From the NCBI GenBank assembly GCA_009775095.1, contig VSOZ01000016.1, forward strand, positions 1 through 64,000: 64,000 nucleotides of DNA, given 5' to 3'. This stretch comes from Muribaculum sp. (GTDB lineage: Bacteria > Bacteroidota > Bacteroidia > Bacteroidales > Muribaculaceae). Made by a program: the position numbers and the translations under genes. Below the pieces are notes generated by a model. That model was not told where the DNA came from, did no database searches, and saw nothing but the letters and a program-made list of their open reading frames with translations. Positions 50,400-60,118 of this stretch are shown piece by piece. How positions within the stretch are numbered: the stretch's first letter is position 1; each line of letters begins with the position of its first letter.

Positions 50400-53300
50400 T
50401 TATAGGTTCTTGCCGTGGCAATTCTTGAATTTCTTTCCCGAACCGCAGGGACAGGGATCGTTGCGTCCTACTTTAGGGGCGTTGACGATAGGCTGCGGAC
50501 GACGCTGCTCGCCCTGCTGCGCTGACGCGGCCTGACGTTGAGCGTCGGCTCCGGGGTACTGCTCCTTGCTCGCGCGATAGCGGCTGTAGTCGTTGGGACG
50601 GTCGGGCATGGCCTCACGCATTTGCGGTTGGCGGGGTGCCTGACGCTCCGAACTCAACTGTGCGTCGGACGCGCGCGGTGCCTGAGGCTGCGGAATGAAT
50701 ATCTGGCCTCTCATAAGTGCTGACACCGCTTTCACGTTGAGGGTGTTCATCGCGTTTTCGAAGAGGTGGAACGACTCTACCTTATATATTACGAGCGGGT
50801 CTTTCTGTTCGTAAGAAGCGTTTTGTACCGACTGACGCAGCTGGTCGAGCTCGCGCAGATGCTCTTTCCACACTTCATCGATAGTGACGAGCATGATGGC
50901 TTTGTGCCATTCCTTAAGTATCGAGCGGCACTGTGAGTCATAGGCTTCGCGGATGTCGCAGGGGAGGTTGAACACGCGTTTTCCGTCAGTTATAGGTACG
51001 AGTACACGTCCTTTGGCGTCTTTGGTCTCGACAAGTTCCGTTATGCCGGGTCGGGTTATCTCGATTATGCGGTCGCTCTTGCGGCGGAATGCTTCGTTGA
51101 CAGCGGCAAGAGTGCGGTCGAAGACCTCCTGACGGGGCATAGTGCGATATTCCTCTTCTGTAAACGGCAGCTCCACGGCAAATACCTTGAGCATCTCCAT
51201 CGATAGGTCGGAATAGTCGTTGGGTGAGTCGTAGGTCGATATGATGTTTTCAACCGTGTCATACAACATGTTGTTTATGTCGATGCCTATGCGTTCGCCC
51301 ATGAGCGCATGGTGGCGGCGTCCGTATATGTACTGACGCTGTTTGTTCATGACGTCGTCGTATTCGAGCAGGCGTTTACGTATGCCGAAGTTGTTTTCTT
51401 CAACGCGTTTTTGTGCGTTCTCGATAGCGCGGTTTACCATCTTGGCCTCGATCATCTCGCCCTCTTTTACTCCGAGAGTGTCAAGCATCTTGGTCACACG
51501 GTCGCCGGCGAAGAGGCGCATCAACTGGTCCTCAAACGACAGGAAGAACACTGATGAACCGGGGTCGCCCTGACGTCCTGAACGTCCGCGCAACTGGCGG
51601 TCGACACGACGCGACTCATGGCGCTCGGTACCTATGATGGCAAGACCCCCGGCCTCTTTTACTTCCGGCGGCAGCTTGATATCGGTACCACGACCTGCCA
51701 TGTTGGTGGCTATTGTCACGGTGCCTTTTTTACCTGCCTGTGCCACAATGTCGGCCTCTTTCTGGTGTAGCTTGGCGTTAAGTACGTTGTGAGGTATGCG
51801 GCGCAGTGTCAACATACGTGACAGCAATTCGGATATTTCGACCGATGTAGTACCCACGAGTACGGGACGGCCCTGCTCGACGAGGTTGACAATCTCGTCA
51901 ATGACAGCGGCATACTTCTCTTTCTTGGTGCGGTATACGCGGTCGTTCATGTCTATACGGGCCACCGGTTTGTTGGTCGGTATTGTCACTACGTCAAGTT
52001 TGTATATGTCCCAAAACTCTCCGGCTTCTGTCTCGGCTGTACCGGTCATACCCGCGAGTTTGTGATACATACGGAAGTAGTTCTGCAGGGTGATGGTGGC
52101 GAATGTCTGTGTGGCGGCTTCGACCTTGACGCCCTCCTTGGCTTCTATGGCCTGATGCAGACCGTCGGAGTAGCGGCGTCCCTCCATTATACGGCCGGTC
52201 TGTTCGTCGACAATCTTTATTTTGTTGTCGTCGATTACGTATTCGACATCTTTCTCAAACAGGGTGTAGGCCTTAAGAAGCTGGGTCACTGTATGCACGC
52301 GCTCCGCTTTTATGGCGTAGTTCTGCATGAGATCGTCTTTTTTCTCCTGACGTTCGGCTGTCGACAAGGATTCGTTGCCCTCAACTTCTGAAAGCTGCGA
52401 TGCTATGTCGGGAAGTACGAAGAACTGCGGGTCCTGACTGCGGCCGGTAAGCTCGTCGATACCTTTGTCTGTAAGCTCTACCGAGCGGTTTTTCTCGTCG
52501 ATTACGAAGTAAAGTGGCTCGACGGCTTTGGGCATCTCGCGGCTGTTGTCCTGAAGATAGAATGCTTCCGTCTCAAGGAGCAGGGGCTTTATGCCTTCCT
52601 GCGACAGATATTTAATCAATGCGCCGTTTTTTGGCAAGCCTTTGTAGGCGCGGAAGAGCTGTAACGCTCCCTCTTTTCTGACCTCCTTGTCGGAGCTTGC
52701 TATCTTCTCTTTGGCGTCAAGCAACAGCTTGGCCACGAGCTTGCGTTGGGCGTCGTATACTTTCTCGACATTGAATTTATATTCGTTGAAGAGCTGGTCC
52801 TCGCCTTTAGGCACAGGGCCGGATATGATGAGCGGGGTACGGGCGTCGTCGATAAGCACCGAGTCGACCTCGTCGACAATGGCGTAGTAGTGCTTTCGCT
52901 GAACCATATCCTGCGGCGACATGGCCATATTGTCGCGAAGATAGTCGAAGCCGAACTCATTGTTGGTACCGAACGTGATGTCGCATGCATATGCTTTGCG
53001 GCGCTCTACAGAGTTGGGTTGATGCTTGTCGATGCAGTCTACGGTCTGCCCGTGGAACATGTACAGCGGACCCATCCACTCGGAGTCGCGCTTTGACAGG
53101 TAGTCGTTGACAGTCACTACATGTACGCCGCGGCCCGTGAGTGAGCGTAGAAATACGGGAAGTGTGGCCACAAGCGTTTTACCTTCACCGGTTGCCATTT
53201 CGGCTATTTTACCCTGATGAAGCACTATACCGCCTATGAGCTGCACGTCGTAGTGGACCATGTCCCAAGTTATTTCGTTACCGCCGGCTACCCACTTGTT

Positions 53301-53768
53301 TTTGTACAAAGCCTTGTCGCCCTCGATGCTGACAAAATCCTTGCCTGCGGCGGCAAGGTCGCGGTCCATCTGTGTGGCGGTGACCTCCACCGTCTCGTTG
53401 GCGGCGAAGCGGGCTGCAGTCTCACGCATGGCAGCGAATACTGTCGGCAATACGCGGTCAAGCTCTTTTTCGTAGATGTCGAGTATGTTTTTCTCGCGAT
53501 TGTCTATATCATCCCACAGCGGCTGACGTTCGTCAAATGGGAGTTCCTCGATTTTGGCCTTAAGCTCGGCTATGGCAGTGGTGTCGGCTTCGGTAGCCGC
53601 TTTAAGCTCAGCTTTAATTTTAGTTATTGTGTCGCGCAACTCGTCGTTGGACAACGCTTTCATTTCAGGCCCGAGAGCGTTTATCTTGTCAACGATGGGC
53701 TGTATTTCTTTCAGGTCGCGCTGCGATTTGTTGCCGAAAAGTTTATTTAAAATAGATGTAAATGACAT
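50400..53768 (-). CDS. secA: Preprotein translocase ATPase SecA
   Basis: A 1122-residue SecA, long as is usual in Bacteroidetes because of insertions in the nucleotide-binding part. Visible: Walker A in EMATGEGKTLVA, VHVVTVNDYLSKRDSEWMG, the DEVD motif in YAIVDEVDSVLIDDARTPL, TNMAGRGTDIKL and RQLRGRSGRQGDPG. The C-terminus is Gln/Arg/Pro-rich and ends in a SEC-C zinc module (CPCGSGKKFKNCHG). It drives preproteins through SecYEG and binds SecB/ribosomes through the zinc module. Twelve bp separate it from the phosphodiesterase gene upstream. Confidence 0.97.
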   Translation of the reverse strand: MSFTSILNKLFGNKSQRDLKEIQPIVDKINALGPEMKALSNDELRDTITKIKAELKAATEADTTAIAELKAKIEELPFDERQPLWDDIDNREKNILDIYEKELDRVLPTVFAAMRETAARFAANETVEVTATQMDRDLAAAGKDFVSIEGDKALYKNKWVAGGNEITWDMVHYDVQLIGGIVLHQGKIAEMATGEGKTLVATLPVFLRSLTGRGVHVVTVNDYLSKRDSEWMGPLYMFHGQTVDCIDKHQPNSVERRKAYACDITFGTNNEFGFDYLRDNMAMSPQDMVQRKHYYAIVDEVDSVLIDDARTPLIISGPVPKGEDQLFNEYKFNVEKVYDAQRKLVAKLLLDAKEKIASSDKEVRKEGALQLFRAYKGLPKNGALIKYLSQEGIKPLLLETEAFYLQDNSREMPKAVEPLYFVIDEKNRSVELTDKGIDELTGRSQDPQFFVLPDIASQLSEVEGNESLSTAERQEKKDDLMQNYAIKAERVHTVTQLLKAYTLFEKDVEYVIDDNKIKIVDEQTGRIMEGRRYSDGLHQAIEAKEGVKVEAATQTFATITLQNYFRMYHKLAGMTGTAETEAGEFWDIYKLDVVTIPTNKPVARIDMNDRVYRTKKEKYAAVIDEIVNLVEQGRPVLVGTTSVEISELLSRMLTLRRIPHNVLNAKLHQKEADIVAQAGKKGTVTIATNMAGRGTDIKLPPEVKEAGGLAIIGTERHESRRVDRQLRGRSGRQGDPGSSVFFLSFEDQLMRLFAGDRVTKMLDTLGVKEGEMIEAKMVNRAIENAQKRVEENNFGIRKRLLEYDDVMNKQRQYIYGRRHHALMGERIGIDINNMLYDTVENIISTYDSPNDYSDLSMEMLKVFAVELPFTEEEYRTMPRQEVFDRTLAAVNEAFRRKSDRIIEITRPGITELVETKDAKGRVLVPITDGKRVFNLPCDIREAYDSQCRSILKEWHKAIMLVTIDEVWKEHLRELDQLRQSVQNASYEQKDPLVIYKVESFHLFENAMNTLNVKAVSALMRGQIFIPQPQAPRASDAQLSSERQAPRQPQMREAMPDRPNDYSRYRASKEQYPGADAQRQAASAQQGEQRRPQPIVNAPKVGRNDPCPCGSGKKFKNCHGKNL

Positions 53769-53780
53769 TTTCTTATGTTG

Positions 53781-55418
53781 TTATTTTGATGTTACGTTAT
53801 TGGTTTTCTTGTCGAGATGCATGGGAGGGAGCTGTGAGGCATTTGGCGAGCGTATGCGAAGCAGGCGTGCCACGGTGGGTGCTATGGAGCGCGCGTCTAT
53901 CTCGCCTGTTATGCGCGCCGGAGTAAGTTGCGGCGATAGCAGAAACACGGGAGCGGTCATGAGTCCCGAGCGTACGGTTGACCGGTGTTCCTGTTGCGAA
54001 GTCGGCTCCACTTCCACGATTTCCCATCCGGGATTGACCTCTATGAGTATGTCGCCTGCATAGTCTACCTGTGTGTTGCGCTTCAGGGCGTCGGAGTTTA
54101 TACCGGCCCTTCCGGCCTGTATGTCGTCGATTGTCCATGCACGGCTAACTCCGCTCATGCGTTCGAGAAAGTCGGCGGCGTCAACACGAAGTTTCTTCGG
54201 GTCAAGACCCTTTTCTTTTATAAGTTTCTGGTTGAGATATATCTGTCCTTTATGGTAGCCCGCTATCCACTCGCCGTTGCCGTACTGTGGGATGAAAAAC
54301 ATGTTGAGCAACGATATGGCGCGGCGTACCGAAAACTCGCCGTTGGGTATGCTCCACTTCTCGTCATCGCGCTTGTCGTTGGCGGGAGCCGGTGTGCCGG
54401 CCACCATGATAAACGTGTTGTCAAGGCCTACTTTGCCGTCGATCTCCTTGAACAGACGTCCGAGGTCGGCGTCGAGGCGCAGGTAGCTGTCCATCATCTC
54501 AATGCGGCTGTCGGAGTCTTTCGCTCCGGCGAAGGGGGCGAGGGTGTAGCCGAGGTTGAGCATGTCGATGGCGTCATGAGCCCCGAGTTGAAGCCCTTTA
54601 AGGTATTCCGAGGCTATATCGGTAATTTCGGTATTGACCGGAGCCGATGTCTTGTAATTGCGGTAACGGTTTACGTCGTTGCGCTGAAAGAGATAGCGAA
54701 ACGGGTAAAACTTCTTATAGGCCGGCAGGTCGGGATAACGGTCGGGAGCAAGCAGCGGCCGCCATGTGAGGGTGTCGAGGCGTACTGTGAGCGGCTTGGA
54801 ATAGTTGCGCGACTGCATGGTCGGCGGCACATCCTTGTAGTGGGTGGTCGTAGCCCATTTGCCGGTGGCGTCGTTGATCCAGAACGCGCTGTTGCCTGCA
54901 TGGCCCGAGAGCACTATGGCCTGCGGAGCCGACGGCGCTATAGAGTGCACGGCTCCGAAACCTCCGCCGTCAATGCGCACTTCGTCAGAGAGGGTGCTGA
55001 CTCTGATGGGCTTTGGCGAGTAGGTCTCGTCGGTATAATTGCCTATTTTCGATGGGTCGAGCACTATAGGATAGCTGCGTTTGTTTTCCGGGTCATATAC
55101 CATGGCGGCGGGAATACCGTTTACCGCAGGAGCAGAGCCGGTGTATATCATGGCCGTGGCGGCCGTGGCGTCGACGGCAGTGCCGTAGTTGACGTTGTCA
55201 AACATGACTCCGTCTTTCATAAGGCGTTTGAAGCCGTTTTCTCCGAAGTATCCTTTAAGAAGGTCGAGATAGTCCTCGCGCAGACCGTCGATCATTATTC
55301 CCACTACGAGTTTCGGGCGTGGTGCGGGGGCTTGTGCCACAACGGTGAAAGTCACCATTGAAGCTACCAAGGCTGTGATAATACGTCCTGTCAGTCGCGG
55401 GTCGTTTTTTCGTCGCAT
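53781..55418 (-). CDS. Alkaline-phosphatase-superfamily (type I phosphodiesterase/PafA-like) protein
   Basis: A 545-residue secreted enzyme with a signal peptide (after VVAQA). The N-terminal region LVVGIMIDGLREDYLDLL binds the first metal, and the nucleophile is probably Thr in NYGTAVDATAATAMIYTGSAP. Later, HSIAPSAPQAIVLSGHAGNSAFW and VMVAGTPAPANDKR-like segments occur in place of standard metal-binding positions, so the exact activity is uncertain. ATG at 55418 (MRRKND) starts the signal sequence; the frame extends upstream to 55511 but would precede a non-signal N-terminus. It overlaps the DUF4105 gene by 28 bp and is followed by secA. Confidence 0.8.
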   Translation of the reverse strand: MRRKNDPRLTGRIITALVASMVTFTVVAQAPAPRPKLVVGIMIDGLREDYLDLLKGYFGENGFKRLMKDGVMFDNVNYGTAVDATAATAMIYTGSAPAVNGIPAAMVYDPENKRSYPIVLDPSKIGNYTDETYSPKPIRVSTLSDEVRIDGGGFGAVHSIAPSAPQAIVLSGHAGNSAFWINDATGKWATTTHYKDVPPTMQSRNYSKPLTVRLDTLTWRPLLAPDRYPDLPAYKKFYPFRYLFQRNDVNRYRNYKTSAPVNTEITDIASEYLKGLQLGAHDAIDMLNLGYTLAPFAGAKDSDSRIEMMDSYLRLDADLGRLFKEIDGKVGLDNTFIMVAGTPAPANDKRDDEKWSIPNGEFSVRRAISLLNMFFIPQYGNGEWIAGYHKGQIYLNQKLIKEKGLDPKKLRVDAADFLERMSGVSRAWTIDDIQAGRAGINSDALKRNTQVDYAGDILIEVNPGWEIVEVEPTSQQEHRSTVRSGLMTAPVFLLSPQLTPARITGEIDARSIAPTVARLLRIRSPNASQLPPMHLDKKTNNVTSK

Positions 55419-56659
55419 CGTGTGATGTATAAATATCGTGCTGTCAATATGGCATCGGTCAGGATAAGCGGTATAAACGCCGGGTTTATCGACTGTCCTG
55501 ACAAAGGCCACATCAGTGTTAACAAAATTAATGCAACAAAGTTAACAATTCCGTACAATATTACCAACCGACGGCACTTTTTTATGAATATGCACGCAGA
55601 TACGAGGAGGCATAGCGGGTTGAGCCACAGAAGAAGAATGTTGGGCGACGTGGCCTCGTGTACGGATATGAAAACAAGAAATGCTATGACGCAGCCGGCT
55701 GTGCCGTAAAGTGCGAATATTATGAAGTCATACCAGCACGTAATCTTTCGACGCTTTAAGTCGCGGAGCGTCACGGCTACGGTTATGACCAGCAAGGCTA
55801 TGGCGGCGGCCATAGGGGTCAGATACCATGGAGTAGGCGAGGAGGGGCCGCCGTCGGGCCTCCCTTCGGCTATGATGCGCGTGTCGGCAACAATCGGCAA
55901 CTCACGTCCGGCAGAGTCTTTTACAACGGCCGTCTTCATCATTTCCGACAGCATCATGGGAGCAAAGGCTTTCTCTCGGTCGCTCATCGGATAGTCTATG
56001 CCGCTTCCCAAGGCGAGGTCTATTCCGAATTGGTACCACGGGTAGCCTTTGTGATAATGCCGCATGGCGTCGCGGAACGACCATCCTTCGGTCTTCGCGG
56101 GTGCTGTCAGTGCTATGGTGTCGCCAAGTGCCCGCTCTATCATGGACAGCGGTCGTGTGGAGCAGTTGTCCTTGACATAATTGTAGCGATACACGCGGTT
56201 TTCAGGACGTAGATTGCTGTCAAGCAGGGCTATTAGTTTTTCGGCTTGTTGCGGGGTCAGATTAAGCGGCTGCTCGGTCACTGACCGGCCCTGACGCCGG
56301 TAGTCTTCCATAAAGTATTCAAACGGATATGCCGCCACCATGTAGTCAGTCTCGCCCTTCACGAAGCGATACACGAAGTTGGGGGCATTGAAGTCGAAAA
56401 TGCCGTAATTGACCGCCATGTCCATATCGCCGCTCCTGACGCGCAGAGCCGTGTGGCCGCACAGTTCATATATGTCGCTGCCCGCCGAGCATGTGACAAG
56501 ACTTACCCGCACCGCCGGCACTTCGGCCTCCGCCACGCTGTCGGTCGTTGTAGCCGCACCGACCCGCACCGGTAGCAACATTGCCGTCACCATCAAAAAT
56601 GAGTGAATTATATTATGTATGAATTTTGACAGAATTATGTCAGCTCGTTTATATGTCAT
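55391..56659 (-). CDS. DUF4105 family membrane protein
   Basis: A 422-residue protein with an N-terminal signal or anchor, a periplasmic DUF4105 region (VSLVTCSAGSDIYELCGHTALRV, VNYGIFDFNAPNFVYRFVKG, YRYNYVKDNCSTRPLSMIE, a Cys/His pattern reminiscent of NlpC/P60-like or acyl-transferase folds) and about four transmembrane helices in the C-terminal third. Function is unknown. The ATG at 56659 is only 4 bp after the truncated dinD stop; a start at 56593 (MVTAMLLP) is also possible. It overlaps the downstream phosphodiesterase gene. Confidence 0.82.
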   Translation of the reverse strand: MTYKRADIILSKFIHNIIHSFLMVTAMLLPVRVGAATTTDSVAEAEVPAVRVSLVTCSAGSDIYELCGHTALRVRSGDMDMAVNYGIFDFNAPNFVYRFVKGETDYMVAAYPFEYFMEDYRRQGRSVTEQPLNLTPQQAEKLIALLDSNLRPENRVYRYNYVKDNCSTRPLSMIERALGDTIALTAPAKTEGWSFRDAMRHYHKGYPWYQFGIDLALGSGIDYPMSDREKAFAPMMLSEMMKTAVVKDSAGRELPIVADTRIIAEGRPDGGPSSPTPWYLTPMAAAIALLVITVAVTLRDLKRRKITCWYDFIIFALYGTAGCVIAFLVFISVHEATSPNILLLWLNPLCLLVSACIFIKKCRRLVILYGIVNFVALILLTLMWPLSGQSINPAFIPLILTDAILTARYLYITRCDEKTTRD

Positions 56660-56663
56660 AAAC

Positions 56664-56942
56664 TTATTTCTTTTTTGTGGATATAATTTTCTGTCCTATT
56701 TGACGTTGAGCACCTGAACCAAGTGATACCATTTTCCCGACGTCGGCAAAATGGTCCGAAATTTTTTCGCCGGCATTGTCACACGATTCTTTTGCGCGTA
56801 TAAGAGTGTCTTTGAAACGTTCCCATTTGGCATAGCCAAGTATCGGATAAAGTTCACGAGCGCTCCAACACTCAATACCTTCATATTCTATAGCTATTGA
56901 TTCAAAGTTATTGAATAGCTCTTGTATCTCTTCCGCTTTCAT
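56664..56942 (-). pseudogene. dinD: Truncated dinD (DNA-damage-inducible protein D), N-terminal third
   Basis: The 92 encoded residues match the start of DinD: ECWSARELYPILGYAKWERF, a central ESCDNAGEKISDHFADVGKM and GSGAQRQIG. From memory full DinD proteins are about 270-280 residues; here the similarity stops after GSGAQRQI and the frame ends in a short Lys-rich tail, directly before the DUF4105 gene. The rest of the gene is missing rather than frameshifted. DinD in E. coli is SOS-induced and inhibits RecA filaments. An intact promoter element precedes it, so a short product could still be made. Confidence 0.75.
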
Positions 56943-56980
56943 ATTATTTTCAGACAATTAGAATATATCGTAATTAATTA

Positions 56981-56988
56981 CAAAGATA
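56981..56988 (-). promoter_or_regulatory. -7 element of the dinD remnant, with paired direct repeats
   Basis: TATCTTTG on the minus strand. The sequence atagctattt occurs twice, at 56986-56995 and 57006-57015, exactly 20 bp apart. One copy overlaps the -7 element and the other lies near the -33 position, as expected for an operator. Confidence 0.5.
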
Positions 56989-57135
56989 GCTATTTTCTCC
57001 TATTTATAGCTATTTCCCGCGAAAATGGCATATTTAACTAACATGAATCTATCTGTTGATATAAACATAGGGAAATTAGTAGGGTGAAAAGTATGTTAAA
57101 AGTTTTAATGACGGGTTGAATGGGTCGGGGTTTGC

Positions 57136-57166
57136 TTTGACGGAATTATAATTATGTGTAATTTTG
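57136..57166 (+). promoter_or_regulatory. Complete Bacteroidetes promoter for the TPR/PD40 gene
   Basis: TTTG (57136-57139), a 19-bp spacer and TAATTTTG (57159-57166). The start of transcription would be near 57173 and the ATG is at 57194. Confidence 0.75.
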
Positions 57167-57193
57167 AAGCTAAATTGAGAAAAAAGCGTCATT

Positions 57194-58597
57194 ATGTCAT
57201 ACATAAAGTTACGTAAATACATATTGGGTGTCGCTGTAGCGGTGGCTTCGACGGCGACGGCCTATACACTTGATGAGGCCAAGGAGATGTATCAGGCGGG
57301 CGATTTCGAGGGTGCGTTGCCGGCTTTTGAGGAGGCTTTGGCCGCCAAACCCAAAGACCCCGCTTTGAATCAGTGGGTTGGCGTGTGTCTGCTACGTGAA
57401 GGGCGCCCCGACGAGGCTTTGTCATATCTTAAATTTGCCGACAGCAAAAGAGTGGCCGAGGCTCCGCGTTATCTTGCCGAGATAGCTTTTTACAAGTATG
57501 ATCTTGATGAGGCCGATGAGTACATAGACAAGTATGAGGCGTCGCTTAAAAAGTCGCGTAAACAGTTGCCTGAGGATATTGATCTTCTGCGTGAGCGCAT
57601 AGGCATGGCAAGGGCTATGCTTGACCGCGTGGAGAAGATTGTGATTATCGACAGTGTGGCAGTGGACCGTGATCAGTTCTTCAAGGCTTACAGGCTCGCC
57701 CCGGAGAGCGGTTCGGTTAATTCGACCGAGGTACTTCCCGAGACATTTGCTGTGGCCGAGCCGTCGACCGTATATATGCCTGAGACGCGTAATTTCATGA
57801 TATGGGCCGCACCCGACTCGGCGGAGAATTTTGTACTGACAGGCGCAAGCCGTCTTTTTGACGGATCGTGGGAGACTCCGGCTCCGCTCGGCAACGTTCT
57901 TGATCTTGAGGGCGACAGTAACTACCCGTTTATGATGTCGGACGGTGTCACTCTATATTACGCCAACAACGGCGGTGAGTCGCTTGGCGGATATGACATA
58001 TTTATCTCCCGAAAGGATGAGGACGGTTTCCTGCAGCCGCAAAATATCGGTATGCCCTACAATTCGCCGTATGATGACTATCTCCTTGCAATTGACGAGG
58101 TGACCGGTGTGGGCTGGTGGGCTACTGACCGTAACCGTCTCGGCGATTATATAACGATATATAAGTTTATCCCTTCTGACCTGCGCAACAATTATCCGGT
58201 TGATTATCCGGAGCTTGCCGACATGGCGCGTATCACCGATTATAAGTCGACATGGGAGGAGGGTAAAGACTATTCCGACCTGCTTGAGGCTATAAAAGAG
58301 ATCGATCCTGATAAAAAGATGCGTAAGCCCGACTTCCGGTTCGCTCTCGGTCAGGGGCGTGTATATACTTCGTGGGATGACTTCAAAAGTCCGCGTGCCC
58401 GTAAACTTATGAAGCGCTATCTTGAAGACAAGAAGCATCTTGACAATCAGTTGGCGGCTCTGGAGAAAATGAGACGTCAGTATCGCGCCGGTGATACCTC
58501 GTTGAAAACTTCAATACTGAATATGGAGGTGGAGGTTGACAAAGAGCGGGCCGCTCTTAAGAAGTCGGCCAATGATGTGATTGCAGCCGAAAGTTAA
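57194..58597 (+). CDS. Secreted TPR protein with PD40-like repeats
   Basis: A 467-residue exported protein. After the signal peptide there are TPRs (EMYQAGDFEGALPAFEEALA; WVGVCLLREGRPDEALSYL; EIAFYKYDLDEADEYID). The middle holds WD40-like PD40 strands, with NYPFMMSDGVTLYYANNG and GGYDIFISRKDEDG in the form seen in OmpA-linked PD40 proteins. The C-terminal 90 residues are a long charged coiled coil. Such TPR-PD40 proteins occur in Bacteroidetes gliding or type IX secretion contexts, but the usual OmpA domain is absent. Function unknown. Confidence 0.8.
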   Translation: MSYIKLRKYILGVAVAVASTATAYTLDEAKEMYQAGDFEGALPAFEEALAAKPKDPALNQWVGVCLLREGRPDEALSYLKFADSKRVAEAPRYLAEIAFYKYDLDEADEYIDKYEASLKKSRKQLPEDIDLLRERIGMARAMLDRVEKIVIIDSVAVDRDQFFKAYRLAPESGSVNSTEVLPETFAVAEPSTVYMPETRNFMIWAAPDSAENFVLTGASRLFDGSWETPAPLGNVLDLEGDSNYPFMMSDGVTLYYANNGGESLGGYDIFISRKDEDGFLQPQNIGMPYNSPYDDYLLAIDEVTGVGWWATDRNRLGDYITIYKFIPSDLRNNYPVDYPELADMARITDYKSTWEEGKDYSDLLEAIKEIDPDKKMRKPDFRFALGQGRVYTSWDDFKSPRARKLMKRYLEDKKHLDNQLAALEKMRRQYRAGDTSLKTSILNMEVEVDKERAALKKSANDVIAAES

Positions 58598-58647
58598 GAG
58601 TATGTTTTTTGACACTCTATAATAATAATTAAACCAATCATATTAAG

Positions 58648-60087
58648 ATGACATTGTTTCTTGTGTCTCTTGCCGTATTGGTGGGAGGATATTTTATTTA
58701 CGGACTCTTGGTGGAAAGGATCATCGGGTGCGATCCCAAACGGGTTATGCCTTGCTACTCTTTGCAGGACGGGGTCGACTACATGCCGCTCCCCACATGG
58801 AAGGTGTTTCTGATTCAGTTTCTTAACATAGCAGGTCTCGGGCCTATATTCGGCGCTATAATGGGTGTCATGTACGGTCCGGCTGCATTTTTATGGATCG
58901 TGTTCGGTACAATATTTGCCGGCGCGGTACACGATTTTCTGTCGGGAGTCATATCAATCCGTCGCGACGGGGCATCGCTTCCCGAGATTGTCGGAGCGGA
59001 ACTCGGCACCAATGTCAAGCAGCTTATGCGTGTATTTTCGTTAGCGCTCATGGTGCTTGTAGGAGCCGTGTTTATACTTACTCCCGCCGACCTGATAGCG
59101 GGAATGACTCCTGATTGGATGGACTCGACTTTCTGGATAATAGCCATATTCGTATATTATATGCTCGCTACGCTTCTGCCTATCGACAAGCTCATAGGCA
59201 ATATCTATCCGGTGTTCGGCTTCGCGTTGCTGTTCATGGCGGTAGGTATCATGAGTGTGCTTATATTCGGCGATGTCACCATCCCCGACGGCATATCTGA
59301 AGGACTTTACAACCGATCGGCGTCGGCCGACACTCTGCCGCTGTTCCCGATGATGTTTGTGTCGATAGCATGCGGCGCTATTTCCGGATTTCATGCCACA
59401 CAGTCGCCTATGATGGCCCGTTGTCTTAAGAACGAGAAGCTGGCGCGTCCGGTATTTTACGGAGCTATGGTGGCCGAAGGTATTGTAGCTCTGATATGGG
59501 CTGCCGCGGCGATTGCCTTTACCGGCGGTTACGGCGAATTGAGCAGCTTCCTGTCGGAAAACGGCGGTACCGCCGGCCTTGTACACGCTATATCCATAGA
59601 CTGGCTCGGCGCTTTGGGCGGTGTCCTCGCCATACTTGGTGTTGTGGCTGCTCCTATAACCACAGGCGACACGGCTCTGCGTAGCGCCCGCCTTATTGCC
59701 GCCGACTTCATGCACTATCAGCAGAAGACCGTAGTAAGGCGTCTTGTTGTGTCTGTGCCTATATTTGCCTTGACATTTGTCATAATGCAGATCGACTTTG
59801 CCGTCTTGTGGCGATATTTCGCATGGTGCAATCAGACCCTTGCCGTATTTACCCTGTGGGCGGTGACGGTCTACCTTGCCCGCCATCGTAAATTTTATTG
59901 GCTTACGATGTTGCCGGCGCTGTTCATGACATGTGTATGTACGTCATATATCCTGTATGCTCCGGAGGGGCTGGGCCTTCGTTATGACGTGTCGATTATG
60001 TTAAGCCTTATTACGGCTGCGGCGGCTTTGGCATGGTTTGTCAAAAAACAGTACTTTACAAAACCAGTTCTTGTTTCGGAAGATTAA
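58648..60087 (+). CDS. cstA: Carbon starvation protein CstA family transporter (short form)
   Basis: A 479-residue membrane protein with about 12 helices. CstA motifs: FLIQFLNIAGLGPIFGAIMG, IFAGAVHDFLSGVISIRRDG, ACGAISGFHATQSPMMARCL and TTGDTALRSARLIAAD. Enterobacterial CstA is about 700 residues; the shorter Bacteroidetes form lacks C-terminal helices and is common in this phylum. CstA-type proteins import peptides or pyruvate. It has a 50-bp gap from the TPR/PD40 gene and could share its transcript. Confidence 0.9.
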   Translation: MTLFLVSLAVLVGGYFIYGLLVERIIGCDPKRVMPCYSLQDGVDYMPLPTWKVFLIQFLNIAGLGPIFGAIMGVMYGPAAFLWIVFGTIFAGAVHDFLSGVISIRRDGASLPEIVGAELGTNVKQLMRVFSLALMVLVGAVFILTPADLIAGMTPDWMDSTFWIIAIFVYYMLATLLPIDKLIGNIYPVFGFALLFMAVGIMSVLIFGDVTIPDGISEGLYNRSASADTLPLFPMMFVSIACGAISGFHATQSPMMARCLKNEKLARPVFYGAMVAEGIVALIWAAAAIAFTGGYGELSSFLSENGGTAGLVHAISIDWLGALGGVLAILGVVAAPITTGDTALRSARLIAADFMHYQQKTVVRRLVVSVPIFALTFVIMQIDFAVLWRYFAWCNQTLAVFTLWAVTVYLARHRKFYWLTMLPALFMTCVCTSYILYAPEGLGLRYDVSIMLSLITAAAALAWFVKKQYFTKPVLVSED

Positions 60088-60118
60088 ACTTTTTGCAAGT
60101 ATTTACAACAGATAGTTT

